Positions 38,001-46,384 of a stretch of DNA of 64,000 nucleotides are shown one piece after another. Location: positions 182,024-246,023 of the forward strand of contig JBNKWZ010000029.1 of NCBI GenBank assembly GCA_050300015.1. Direction: 5' to 3'. How positions within the stretch are numbered: the stretch's first letter is position 1; each line of letters begins with the position of its first letter. The translations under genes and the position numbers were made by a program. The DNA comes from CAYZQH01 sp050300015. GTDB taxonomy: Bacteria > Pseudomonadota > Gammaproteobacteria > Pseudomonadales > Cellvibrionaceae. The notes under the pieces were generated by a model. That model searched no databases. It worked only from the letters and a program-made list of their open reading frames with translations, and was not told the DNA's origin.

Positions 38001-40973
38001 GTTACATTGAGTATTTCAAATATTAATGATGCTCCTACTGGAACCGTTACCATAAGTGGTGACCCCACAGAAGACCAAACTTTGACGGTGGTAAATACCA
38101 TCAGTGATGCCGATGGTCTGCCCAGTGGGGGAGTGGATATTCAATGGCGCCGGGATGGCGTAGACATTGCCAGCGCCACTTCGACTACCTATACACTTTC
38201 AGATATTGATGTAGGTACCTCCATTGATGTGGTCGTGCAGTATCAAGATTTGCAAGGCACAAAAGAAAGTATCTCCAGTGACACATCATTGAACATCGCT
38301 TCTATCAATGACATTCCCACAGGCTCGGTCGGGATTGCGGGTACCTTAGTGGAGGGCCAAACACTGAGTGCGGAAGTGAATATCATTGACGATGACGGCT
38401 TACCGCCCAATATTTTTTACCAGTGGTATCGCGATGGTATCGCCATAGCCGGCGCCAATCAGGCCGAATACGCCTTGGTCCAGAACGATGTGGGTCAAAG
38501 TTTATCGGTAGCAGTGCAGTACACCGATCTTCAAGGCAGCAATGAGCAGGTTAGCAGTGCAGGCACAGCACCTGTCCTGAATGTGAACAATGCGCCCACG
38601 GGCGCTGTGACTATTTCGGGAACGCTAGAAGAAGATGCCACCTTAACCGCAGATACCGCATTAAGCGATGCGGATGGCTTACCGGCCAATTTCAGTTACC
38701 AATGGTTTCGCGATGCGCAAGAAATTGTCGGCGCAGTGGGCTCGAGCATAGTTTTGAGTGATGCTGACGTGGATAGCAGTCTTTCAGTAGAAGTCACTTA
38801 TACCGATCTACAAGGTACGGTTGAGGTGGTGGAGAGTTCAACCGTCGGCCCCGTGAGCAATATCAATGACAATCCCACGGGCACAGTAACGCTCAGTGGC
38901 ATTACCCGCGAAGGCGAGATCATCAGTGTTATTAACAACATCGTCGATAATGACGGTCTACCCCAGGTCTTCAACATACAGTGGTACAGAAACGGTCTTG
39001 CCATTGCGGACGCGACCAGCACATCTTTATTGTTAACCGGTGCGGACGTCGGCCAAACCCTTTATGCGACAGTGTCTTATCAAGACTTACAAGGTACGGC
39101 AGAAGCGATTGATAGCGCACAGATAACGGTCAGTAATGTGAATGATCCTGCGCTGGGCTCTGTGAGTATTTTAGGAATCGCCGCTGAAGACCAAACGCTT
39201 TCAGTCAATCACAACATAACAGATCCAGACGGGTTGCCAGCACAATACGATTATCAATGGTATCGAAACGACGCCGCCATTGTGGGCGCGACCACCAGTA
39301 CATACACACTCGACCAAGGGGATGTGGGTAATAACCTTTTTGTTGTGGTGTCGTATGTGGATGGCCAGGGTCAGGCGGAGTCCTTGCAAAGCAGTGCAAC
39401 AGCACCGGTAAGCAATGTGAATGACGCCCCAGAGGGGTCAGTTGAAGTCACAGGCCAAGCACTTGAAGACCAAGTCCTTGTGGCCACAGCCAACCTCACA
39501 GATGCAGATGGGCTTGGTGCGCTGAATTACCAATGGTATCGAGATGGTGTTGCCATTGTAGGAGCCTCCAATGCCACATACGCCCTGACAGACCAAGACG
39601 TGGGAAGCACCCTAACAGTACAAGCTTATTATGTTGATGATTTGGGCACGAGCGAGTCGGTTACCAGTGCTACTAGCCCAGTGATCATCAACGTGAACGA
39701 CGCACCGACTGGTTCGCTCACCATAGACGGCCTAGCGCTCGAGGACCAAACTCTGACGGCCAATATTCAGCTCATGGATGCTGACGGTATGTCGTCAAGT
39801 TTCGATATTCAATGGTTGAGAAGCGGTGTGGCAATCAGTGATGCGAACGCCGAAAACTATACTTTAACTCAGAACGATATCTCTGAAATCATTACTGTCC
39901 AAGTAACTTATGTGGATGATCAAGGCCAGTTAGAATCCGTTGTATCTTCCCCAACAGCATTGATCAGCATGGTGGATCATCCTACCCATGGCGCAGTCAA
40001 TATCGTTGGGGAGGCGGCGGTGGGTAGTAGCCTACAAGCGACGCATACGTTAGATGACATCGATGGTATCAACACCCTAAGTTACCAGTGGTACCGTAAC
40101 AACGTTGCCATTGCCGGTGCCAACCAAAATGAATATGTATTAGTTGATGAGGATGTTGCGCATTCATTATCCGTGGAAATGGAGGTGGTCGATGGTCGAG
40201 GCTTCACGACTCAAGTTAAAAGTGCCGCGTATTATGTTGCTGAAGCCTTACCCGCAGTCTCAGACCTAGTGCTTACAGAAGAACCTACATTACCCGTGCT
40301 ACCAACTGATAGCGCCGATCTTTCAGAGATCCATCACACTCCTGCTCCGCTACAAGAAAATAATGAGGGTGAGATAGCTACAGCAGAAGAGGTGAAAGAG
40401 CGCGAAGAGACGGTGCCCGGTCTTGACCGTGCGTTACCACATGATCGATACGAACCTCATATTACATCTGGATTTGAGAGCAGCCTCTTCAATGTTAATT
40501 CTATCGCCGTAGCCGACACAGGATGGATTGAGTTGCATTATCAAACTCAATTGCTTACGGATGACAATGAAATTGTCGATGCACCTGTAGACACAAAAGC
40601 CTTCACCTCATTGATTTCTTCGCTCAGTGACTCACTAGAAATTCTTGACAATGTGCACTTCGACAGGGATTTAAACTCCGCTGTTGACGCCGCACAAAAA
40701 GAGGCTACAACCCTCACAACCTCTGTTTTAGGCGGCTCTGCAGCGGTATCCACTGGACTATCCGTGGGCTATGTCATTTGGACACTTCGTTCGAGTATTT
40801 TGGTGACAAGCTTATTGGGTTCTATGCCAGCATGGCGATTTATCGATCCATTACCCATACTTAGTGGTACGAGCACCGAAGATTTAGAGGATGAAGAGTC
40901 ACTCGAATCGATGGTTGCAGATCATGAAAACGAACAACCTGTGACTCAAGACCATGCTACGTCAAACACTTAA
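35001..40973 (+). CDS. Giant surface protein: LEPR-XLL, DUF4347, beta-helix, 11 Ig-like repeats
   Basis: A 1990-residue protein with no Sec signal. Residues 22-36 carry the LEPR-XLL motif (FEILEPRILLSGDA), an N-terminal tag of very large surface proteins. Residues 112-279 are a DUF4347 domain, with H172 in VLSHGN and C215 in LLLYGCNVA. Residues ~340-640 look like a right-handed beta-helix (repeated N-V-I-S-x-N turns). Eleven ~94-residue Ig/cadherin-like repeats follow to ~1745, each with QWYRDG-like centres and NVNDAPTGS linkers. A hydrophobic segment lies at ~1914-1945, ending AWRFIDPLPIL, then an acidic tail. GTG start. RTX calcium repeats are absent. Inferred to be a membrane-retained adhesin; it overlaps the next gene by 20 bases. 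Confidence 0.85.
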   Translation: MIETLRQPNTPTIRSSPLRPRFGFEILEPRILLSGDAFGVSVDQVDDGFAAFPGDLSDQEFVALWAAKLQDHYAASTSAHALFSEDESKAADTQNTPLDLDAMAEVFDGGRHELIVVDAGIESAIDLINSLELEEDVNYHIEWINQGENGIEELTNLLAGYDTLSAVHVLSHGNEAALQLGASVLDHQALSQYSDVIATWGEALVPEGDLLLYGCNVALGEGAQLIQSLSEMTALDVAASNNITGTEAANGDWTLEVELGEITATSLALTESAQWQGSLIELTVTTNSDRTLDPSVISYNDYLLNGNAGHLDLSFREAIQLINMTGDTANKIDFALADSAITLSSALPELNFTTDVIGLGDVSVSGDASVLTVIASNSTVTGMTLTSHADSALIIIGDNIKVTGNQLVSSGNHGIEIYGANSVIGGTTAEERNVISDNAGNGILVYGAGTVGTTISGNYIGLEATGEFNWGNGLSGVEIAEGANSITVGGFTATARNVISGNGGDGIHVDQKSFSVSIARNYIGTAADGLGYVGNGGDGVRISSEEPYYAELYSHVYVRNNIIAFNAGAGINVDSTSAAGNSFTENVIYSNGGISIDLNDDGRSPNDLDDVDLGANYTNNFPIIDVLEFQGGLVHIEGSVNYNVFAPGEVITVHFYVSDSLTVDGYAEAKQFLGEHNFSDSGFGVETFNLDFAVSVPDNSYISATLSRFSGTSEFSDPVLLTSGAPANVPPTGTVLIGGSAIQGAVLTASNTLNDPNGNGTVSYQWRRNGTDIVGAANDNYTLTQDDVGADITVEASYQDQGGFLESVVSPTPIGPVANVNDAATGSVTLTGTPEEDQTLTLATTITDIDGLDSVNYNYQWYRDGVAIAGANNTSYTLTDTDVGAVIRADVSFTDDLGSNELLQSGNTTSVVNINDVPTGSLTISGTPSEDQTLTVVNTISDADGLPSGGVDIQWRRDGVDIVGATSTTYTLSDIDVGSSIDVVVQYQDLQGTNESVASDVTLSISNINDAPTGTVTISGDPTEDQTLTVVNTISDADGLPSGGVDIQWRRDGVDIASATSTTYTLSDIDVGTSIDVVVQYQDLQGTKESISSDTSLNIASINDIPTGSVGIAGTLVEGQTLSAEVNIIDDDGLPPNIFYQWYRDGIAIAGANQAEYALVQNDVGQSLSVAVQYTDLQGSNEQVSSAGTAPVLNVNNAPTGAVTISGTLEEDATLTADTALSDADGLPANFSYQWFRDAQEIVGAVGSSIVLSDADVDSSLSVEVTYTDLQGTVEVVESSTVGPVSNINDNPTGTVTLSGITREGEIISVINNIVDNDGLPQVFNIQWYRNGLAIADATSTSLLLTGADVGQTLYATVSYQDLQGTAEAIDSAQITVSNVNDPALGSVSILGIAAEDQTLSVNHNITDPDGLPAQYDYQWYRNDAAIVGATTSTYTLDQGDVGNNLFVVVSYVDGQGQAESLQSSATAPVSNVNDAPEGSVEVTGQALEDQVLVATANLTDADGLGALNYQWYRDGVAIVGASNATYALTDQDVGSTLTVQAYYVDDLGTSESVTSATSPVIINVNDAPTGSLTIDGLALEDQTLTANIQLMDADGMSSSFDIQWLRSGVAISDANAENYTLTQNDISEIITVQVTYVDDQGQLESVVSSPTALISMVDHPTHGAVNIVGEAAVGSSLQATHTLDDIDGINTLSYQWYRNNVAIAGANQNEYVLVDEDVAHSLSVEMEVVDGRGFTTQVKSAAYYVAEALPAVSDLVLTEEPTLPVLPTDSADLSEIHHTPAPLQENNEGEIATAEEVKEREETVPGLDRALPHDRYEPHITSGFESSLFNVNSIAVADTGWIELHYQTQLLTDDNEIVDAPVDTKAFTSLISSLSDSLEILDNVHFDRDLNSAVDAAQKEATTLTTSVLGGSAAVSTGLSVGYVIWTLRSSILVTSLLGSMPAWRFIDPLPILSGTSTEDLEDEESLESMVADHENEQPVTQDHATSNT
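37188..40242 (+). repeat. Eleven tandem ~282-bp coding repeats in the giant gene
   Basis: Each unit encodes ~94 residues starting with PTGSVTISG-like and ending with a short NVNDAP-like linker, with an EDQTL segment and a QWYRDGVAI centre. Units 3 and 4 are the most alike: bases 37791-37980 and 38073-38262 differ at about eleven of 190 positions by eye, with a period of exactly 282. Other units are diverged, so most duplications are old and one is recent. Confidence 0.9.
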
Positions 40974-43476
40974 GAAGCAGGCAACCAAATTTCGACTGGC
41001 CATTGGCCTGTGTAGCATCACGATGACTTTGATGTTAATCGGCCTATTTATAGGATTGTTGCCCAATCAACAAGCGTTGGTGACACAAGCGCGCACGCAG
41101 CTTGCTGAAACGGTAGCGGACAACGGAACCCTATTAATTTCGCAAAAGGACTTACATCGATTTGAAAGTATTCTGACGCATATTGTTACCCGTAACGAAA
41201 ACCTTTTAGCGGCCTCTATTGTGTTGGACGATGGCCGAAAAATTATTGATATTGGTGAGCGCAACTACGATCAATTCGACCTGGTCAGCGTGCCCATATG
41301 GGAGAATGATACCCCTTGGGGCAGTGTTGCTTTAGAGTTTAAGCCTTTATACAGCCCTGGTGTCATCGGGTTTATCCAACAACCCGTGGTGCAGTTTATC
41401 GTTTTTGTCAGCTGTATTAGTTTTGTGTTTTTCTTTTTTTACCTCGGCAGAATGCTGAAGCTTCTGGACCCTTCGCAAGCCATACCCGACCGTGTACGCT
41501 CAGCCTTAGATACCATGGCGGAAGGCTTACTGGTACTGGATGCCAAACACAATATTGTTTTAGCAAACCAAGCCTTTGCGCAAATCGTTGCGAAAAGTCC
41601 AGGTGACTTAGTGGGCATGAATTGTAAAGGCTTTCAATGGGAAAATATCGATGGGTCTTCCTTTGACTCAAAGCAATCACCTTGGGGGCTTGCGATATCT
41701 CAAAGTAAAGCTGTCACCAGCCAGCGTGTTCGCTTGAATCTGTCAGATAATAGCCGGCACACTTTTATGGTGAATTGCTCACCTGTTTTAGCGCATTCCG
41801 GTAAAGCGGGCGGTGTTCTTGTGAGTTTTGATGACGTGACCGTACTGGAGCAAAAAGAAATTGAACTGTTGCGCTCAAAAGAAGAAGCCGAAATTGCCAA
41901 TCAGAGCAAGAGTGATTTCTTGGCCAATATGAGTCATGAAATTCGTACCCCCATGAATGCCATTATGGGATTTACGGAAGTGCTGCGAAAGGGTTATGGC
42001 CGCGGTGAGAACAGCGCTCAATATTTGGATACTATTGCTAAGAACAGCCGACACTTGTTGGCCTTAATCAACGATATCTTAGATTTGTCCAAAGTAGAAT
42101 CTGGGCAAATTGAAGTGGAAAATATCCCTTGTGCATTGCATGACGTGATTTTTGACGTACTAGAAGTACTGGAGATTTCAGCTAAAAACAAATCGATTGC
42201 TTTAACCTACAAGCCGCTTACAGCAATGCCTGAAACCCTCACGACAGATCCCGCCCGGGTGAGACAAATCATCACCAATCTAGTAGGTAATGCCATTAAA
42301 TTTACCCAAAAAGGTGGTGTGACCATTACCACCGAGTGGCGACCCGAGTCTGATCCGAATCATATCCAAATTCACGTGGAAGATACGGGTATAGGCATGA
42401 CGGAAACTCAGCAAAGTCAAATATTTTCGCCATTCGTGCAGGCGGACTCATCCATCACTCGCCGTTTTGGTGGAACGGGTCTTGGCCTTACGATCAGTAA
42501 AAAGTTTGCAGAGGCCTTAGGTGGAGGAATCACCGTTGCCAGTCACTTTGGGAAAGGCAGCCGTTTCACCTTTACCATGGCAACGGGCAAAATTGACAAC
42601 GTTGTTAGTCTGAGCCCCGACGAAATTCTTAAAGGTCGACAAAACGAGCATCAAATTCATACTCAATGGAAGCTACCCAAAGCGAGAGTATTGGTTGTAG
42701 ACGACAGTGAAGAGAACCGCGAGCTCATTCGCCTGGTGTTAACTCATCAAGGCTTGACGGTGGATACTGCCAATAATGGTAAAGAGGGCCTAGCGGCAAT
42801 CCTATCCAATGATTATCAAATGGTGCTTATGGATGTACAAATGCCCGAAATGGACGGGTATACCGCGGTAAAAGCGGTACGTCAGAAGCACATAAGCATT
42901 CCAGTTTTTGCCCTGACGGCTCATGCCATGAAGGGTATTGAACAAAAATGTAAGCAAGCAGGGTTTGATGGCTATGTGGCCAAACCGGTTTCTATCAGTG
43001 GGTTGCTTGAGCAAGTCGCGCATTGTATTGGAGGAGAGCCGGTTGAGGGTGACGCACAGGCGGTACCAATACTAACGGACATTCAAACGGCTGGGATAAA
43101 TGCTTCATTACCTTCGAAGGAAGTAAAAAACGAAAAAGCCGCAGTTGTATCCATACTACAAAACAACCCGAAATACTCCTCCATCATCAGTAAATTTGTC
43201 GAGCGTTTGTTGATGCAATTAGAGGAAGCAGAGGTACTTTTCAAGAAAAATGACCTTGATGGACTTAAAGAGGTCGCCCATAAACTCAAAGGTTCCGCGG
43301 GTACTGTAGGGTTTTACGATTTTACGGATCCATTTCATCGTATGGAAGTGGCTTGTGCAGAGCGAGATTCAACCACCATCCGCGCCACTTTGGCCGAGGT
43401 ACAATCACTGTATGAACGAATAGACAAAACCCATCTAGAACTGGCAGATGCTAACCGTTTGCACAGTTCGCGGTAA
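40954..43476 (+). CDS. Hybrid sensor histidine kinase (PAS-HisKA-HATPase-REC-Hpt)
   Basis: An 840-residue inner-membrane kinase. Membrane helices lie at ~15-38 and ~145-165 around a periplasmic domain of about 105 residues, then a PAS domain (~185-295). HisKA follows with H328 in MSHEIRTP, a catalytic domain with N-box NLVGNAIKF and G-boxes DTGIGM/GGTGLGL, a receiver with D627 in LMDVQMPEMDG, and an Hpt domain with H776 in EVAHKLKGSAG. All phosphorelay residues are intact. Its ATG is inside the last codons of the giant gene, pointing to co-expression. The likely output is the REC-EAL protein next door. Confidence 0.92.
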   Translation: MLRQTLKKQATKFRLAIGLCSITMTLMLIGLFIGLLPNQQALVTQARTQLAETVADNGTLLISQKDLHRFESILTHIVTRNENLLAASIVLDDGRKIIDIGERNYDQFDLVSVPIWENDTPWGSVALEFKPLYSPGVIGFIQQPVVQFIVFVSCISFVFFFFYLGRMLKLLDPSQAIPDRVRSALDTMAEGLLVLDAKHNIVLANQAFAQIVAKSPGDLVGMNCKGFQWENIDGSSFDSKQSPWGLAISQSKAVTSQRVRLNLSDNSRHTFMVNCSPVLAHSGKAGGVLVSFDDVTVLEQKEIELLRSKEEAEIANQSKSDFLANMSHEIRTPMNAIMGFTEVLRKGYGRGENSAQYLDTIAKNSRHLLALINDILDLSKVESGQIEVENIPCALHDVIFDVLEVLEISAKNKSIALTYKPLTAMPETLTTDPARVRQIITNLVGNAIKFTQKGGVTITTEWRPESDPNHIQIHVEDTGIGMTETQQSQIFSPFVQADSSITRRFGGTGLGLTISKKFAEALGGGITVASHFGKGSRFTFTMATGKIDNVVSLSPDEILKGRQNEHQIHTQWKLPKARVLVVDDSEENRELIRLVLTHQGLTVDTANNGKEGLAAILSNDYQMVLMDVQMPEMDGYTAVKAVRQKHISIPVFALTAHAMKGIEQKCKQAGFDGYVAKPVSISGLLEQVAHCIGGEPVEGDAQAVPILTDIQTAGINASLPSKEVKNEKAAVVSILQNNPKYSSIISKFVERLLMQLEEAEVLFKKNDLDGLKEVAHKLKGSAGTVGFYDFTDPFHRMEVACAERDSTTIRATLAEVQSLYERIDKTHLELADANRLHSSR

Positions 43477-43485
43477 GCTGATTAT

Positions 43486-45234
43486 ATGATTGCAATAGAG
43501 CAAGAACCCACACCTTTTAACGATGCCATCATTATGATGATAGACGATGAGCCCATCGTTATGGATGTGCTTGAAACCACGCTTATGGACTTTGGATATC
43601 AGTTTTTCGACAAAATTGAAGATTCAAGAAAAGCGATTGATGCCATTGATCGAAAACGTCCGGACTTGGTGCTATTAGACCTCAATATGCCTCATGTGGA
43701 CGGTTTTGATATTCTAAAAGAGCTGCGTGCCAATCCTGATACTCGCTTCTTGTCTGTCATTGTGTTGACTTCCTCCAATGAGCCATGCACCAAATTAAAA
43801 GCCCTTGAACTCGGTGCGACTGATTTCCTGGCTAAACCCATTGATCGAAGTGAATTGGTGCTTCGTATCCAAAATACGCTAACGGTAAAGGCCTATCAAG
43901 ACCAGCTGGCGTACTACGACTCACTTACGCAACTGCCCAATAGGAAGCTATTTTTAGACCGCCTAGATTGGTCTATCAAATGCGCTGCTCGCGAGAAAAC
44001 AAAAGTAGCCGTCATGAACTTAGCAGTAGACCGATTTCAACAAGTGAACGAGTTGTTGGGAACTCAGGCCGGCGACGAATTGTTAGTGATGATTTCGCAG
44101 CGCTTGGTGCAGATACTTCGTGGTAATGATACCGTAGGGCGCGGCGTGGGCGAGACCAATTGGCGGAATGTGGCGCGCTTGAGTGGTGATGAATTCTCGA
44201 TATTGTTGGCGGACATCCGTGAGACACACCAAATCACCGGAATCGCCAACCGTATCAGAGACATCATGAATGAAGGTTTTACCATTAACGATCGTGAGAT
44301 ATTTGTCACCACCAGCATTGGTATTGCCACTTACCCGGACGATGCCGACAATACTGATGATCTGATGAAATGTGCCGGCGGTGCAACCGCCTATGCTAAA
44401 GAAAAGGGCCGAGACTGCCACCAGTTCTATTCCTCCGAGATCAACGCACTTTCACAGCGGCGTACGGAGCTTGAGCACAGCTTGCGGCGCGTACTCGAAC
44501 GCAACGAACTTCGCTTGTTTTACCAACCTAAAATTTGTACCAAAACGGAAAAGGTATTGGGTGCCGAAGCTTTGTTGCGCTGGGACCACCCCGAGCATGG
44601 CTTTATATCACCTACGGAGTTTATTCCCATCGCCGAAGAAACGGGCGTTATTGTTCAACTGGGAGAATGGGTGTTACGAGAAGCTTGTGAACAAACTGCC
44701 CAGTGGAATGATATGGGTTTGGATGACTTGAAAATATCAATCAATGTTTCAGCGTTGCAATTTCGTGATAACCAATTTCCTCATACAGTCCAAAAAATCC
44801 TGCAGGAAACCAAGCTTAACCCGGATAATCTTATTATCGAAATCACTGAAGGTGTTTTGATTGGCGATAAAGATCGAATTGGTGACTTGTTGTTTAAAAT
44901 TAAAACCACCGGCGCGATGTTGTCGATCGATGATTTTGGTACAGGTTATTCGTCCTTAGGGTACCTCAAAATCTTTCCGATTGACGAACTTAAAATCGAT
45001 CGAACCTTCATCATCGATGTGCCTGGAGATGAAGACAGTTCAGCCATCGTAAAAGCCATTGTTGCAATGGCCAAAAGCTTAGGCTTGACAGTGGTTGCAG
45101 AAGGCATTGAAACACGAGATCAGTTAGCTTTTCTAAAAGGTTTGAGCTGCGACGCAATACAAGGGTTTTACTACGCCCGACCACTGCCTGCGTTTGAGTT
45201 CTTGCAATACTACCGGGGTGTGAATGTTTTATAA
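43486..45234 (+). CDS. Response regulator with degenerate GGDEF and intact EAL domain
   Basis: A 582-residue REC-GGDEF-EAL protein. The receiver (1-130) has D65 in LLDLNMP and K117 in LAKP. The GGDEF domain is altered: the motif is SGDEF (233-237) and the metal-binding DLD near 180 reads AVD, so cyclase activity is doubtful. The EAL domain keeps EALLRW (361-), N420, E452, DDFGTGYSS, K503, EGIET and QGFYYARP, so it should hydrolyse c-di-GMP. It follows the hybrid kinase by 9 bases and is its probable partner. This would lower c-di-GMP in response to the signal. Confidence 0.9.
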   Translation: MIAIEQEPTPFNDAIIMMIDDEPIVMDVLETTLMDFGYQFFDKIEDSRKAIDAIDRKRPDLVLLDLNMPHVDGFDILKELRANPDTRFLSVIVLTSSNEPCTKLKALELGATDFLAKPIDRSELVLRIQNTLTVKAYQDQLAYYDSLTQLPNRKLFLDRLDWSIKCAAREKTKVAVMNLAVDRFQQVNELLGTQAGDELLVMISQRLVQILRGNDTVGRGVGETNWRNVARLSGDEFSILLADIRETHQITGIANRIRDIMNEGFTINDREIFVTTSIGIATYPDDADNTDDLMKCAGGATAYAKEKGRDCHQFYSSEINALSQRRTELEHSLRRVLERNELRLFYQPKICTKTEKVLGAEALLRWDHPEHGFISPTEFIPIAEETGVIVQLGEWVLREACEQTAQWNDMGLDDLKISINVSALQFRDNQFPHTVQKILQETKLNPDNLIIEITEGVLIGDKDRIGDLLFKIKTTGAMLSIDDFGTGYSSLGYLKIFPIDELKIDRTFIIDVPGDEDSSAIVKAIVAMAKSLGLTVVAEGIETRDQLAFLKGLSCDAIQGFYYARPLPAFEFLQYYRGVNVL

Positions 45235-45256
45235 CCCTTAACTTGCAATAAATTGA

Positions 45257-46384
45257 CTAAGTCGTAGTCGATGGGTTATTGCGTGTAATGGCAACTGCCG
45301 TACGTAACTTTCCGCTACCGAACGTCGCCATTTTTTCAAAATCTTCCCGAGCAATCGGAACATGCTGGCAGTCCAGCGCATCTTGTTCTCCGTCGTCGAT
45401 ATCCGGGTCGTGAAAATAAATACACTGTTCATCTACTGAAGTGACGGCCACCCAATGGGGGGCTTTTTTGCCATTTAAACGATTCGTACTAATCAGCACC
45501 AATACGGCAAACTGACGTTTTAGCCAGCAATCAATATGCTGTTGCTGTAGTGCTTGTCGCAGAACTTTAACACCAGCCAACTTTGCCTGCTTTCGAAAGT
45601 CGGCATCGACGATGGATATAATCTGCTTTTTTTCTATATTGCGCACACCATCTACAAACAAGGGTTCTGAGGTATTCAATATGACCTCCGCATTAAAACC
45701 CATACGTTTTGCCGCCAACGCCAGGCCAATGGGATGACAGCCGCCATGACCCGAGGTCATAAAAATCGTGGTTGCCTGACGCCACAGTTCGAGTTCCAGC
45801 GTTTGATTCGGCAAAACCTTTTTATCGAGTCCGGCCATGGCCATCATCAGTGCAGCGGGACCGCAAGTAAAATCTGTCGTTTGTTGGTACCAAGGTGTAC
45901 TGTATTGCGTTGCGATTTGACTTTTCACATCTTGCTTACGTACGCATTTTTGCATGCGCACAGCATCCATGTGATCCTCATAATAATCTCTTAAAATGCC
46001 AAAGCTCTTATAACCCCATTTTTCATATAGAGCAATAGCGGTGCGATTGTTGGTGGCCACCTCCAATCGCATATAAAGTTGCCCTTTTTCTGAAACTTTT
46101 TCTTCGGCAATCGTCAATAGCCGTTCGGCTAAGTGCCTGCCACGATGGGATTTGTCTACAGCGATGGAGTACAGGCGTGCCAGGCGCGTTCCTCGAACCA
46201 ACATAACCAGGACATAACCCACGACCTGTTGGTTAATTGATACCACCCAAAATACACAACGCGTGTGTTTTACCCAATATTTAAAGGCTCGTTTTGAGAG
46301 TCTGTCTGTTGTAAAGCAGGCGTGTTCTATCTCAAGCAGTGAGGGAATGTCTTCCGGGGTTACAGGTCTAAATTCAGGGTCCAC
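45257..46384 (-). CDS. GNAT acetyltransferase fused to peptidase C39-like domain
   Basis: A 375-residue fusion. Residues 1-150 are a RimI-type GNAT domain (LYSIAVDKSHRGRHLAERLL, ATNNRTAIALYEKWGY). Residues ~165-365 are a papain-like C39 peptidase domain with the catalytic cysteine in TTDFTCGPAALMMA and the histidine in PHWVAVTSVD. Proteins of this layout are encoded next to RimK-like ligases; Iyer, Abhiman and Aravind (2009) predicted amidoligase/acetyltransferase/peptidase systems of this type. Here its GTG overlaps the stop of the ATP-grasp gene by one base (TAGTG), indicating tight coupling. Substrate unknown. Confidence 0.85.
   Translation of the reverse strand: MDPEFRPVTPEDIPSLLEIEHACFTTDRLSKRAFKYWVKHTRCVFWVVSINQQVVGYVLVMLVRGTRLARLYSIAVDKSHRGRHLAERLLTIAEEKVSEKGQLYMRLEVATNNRTAIALYEKWGYKSFGILRDYYEDHMDAVRMQKCVRKQDVKSQIATQYSTPWYQQTTDFTCGPAALMMAMAGLDKKVLPNQTLELELWRQATTIFMTSGHGGCHPIGLALAAKRMGFNAEVILNTSEPLFVDGVRNIEKKQIISIVDADFRKQAKLAGVKVLRQALQQQHIDCWLKRQFAVLVLISTNRLNGKKAPHWVAVTSVDEQCIYFHDPDIDDGEQDALDCQHVPIAREDFEKMATFGSGKLRTAVAITRNNPSTTT

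Noticed and set aside
37188..40242. Regular ~282-base repeats considered as a CRISPR-like or non-coding tandem array
   Set aside because: They are in one open frame, encode diverged Ig-like domains and have no spacer structure.
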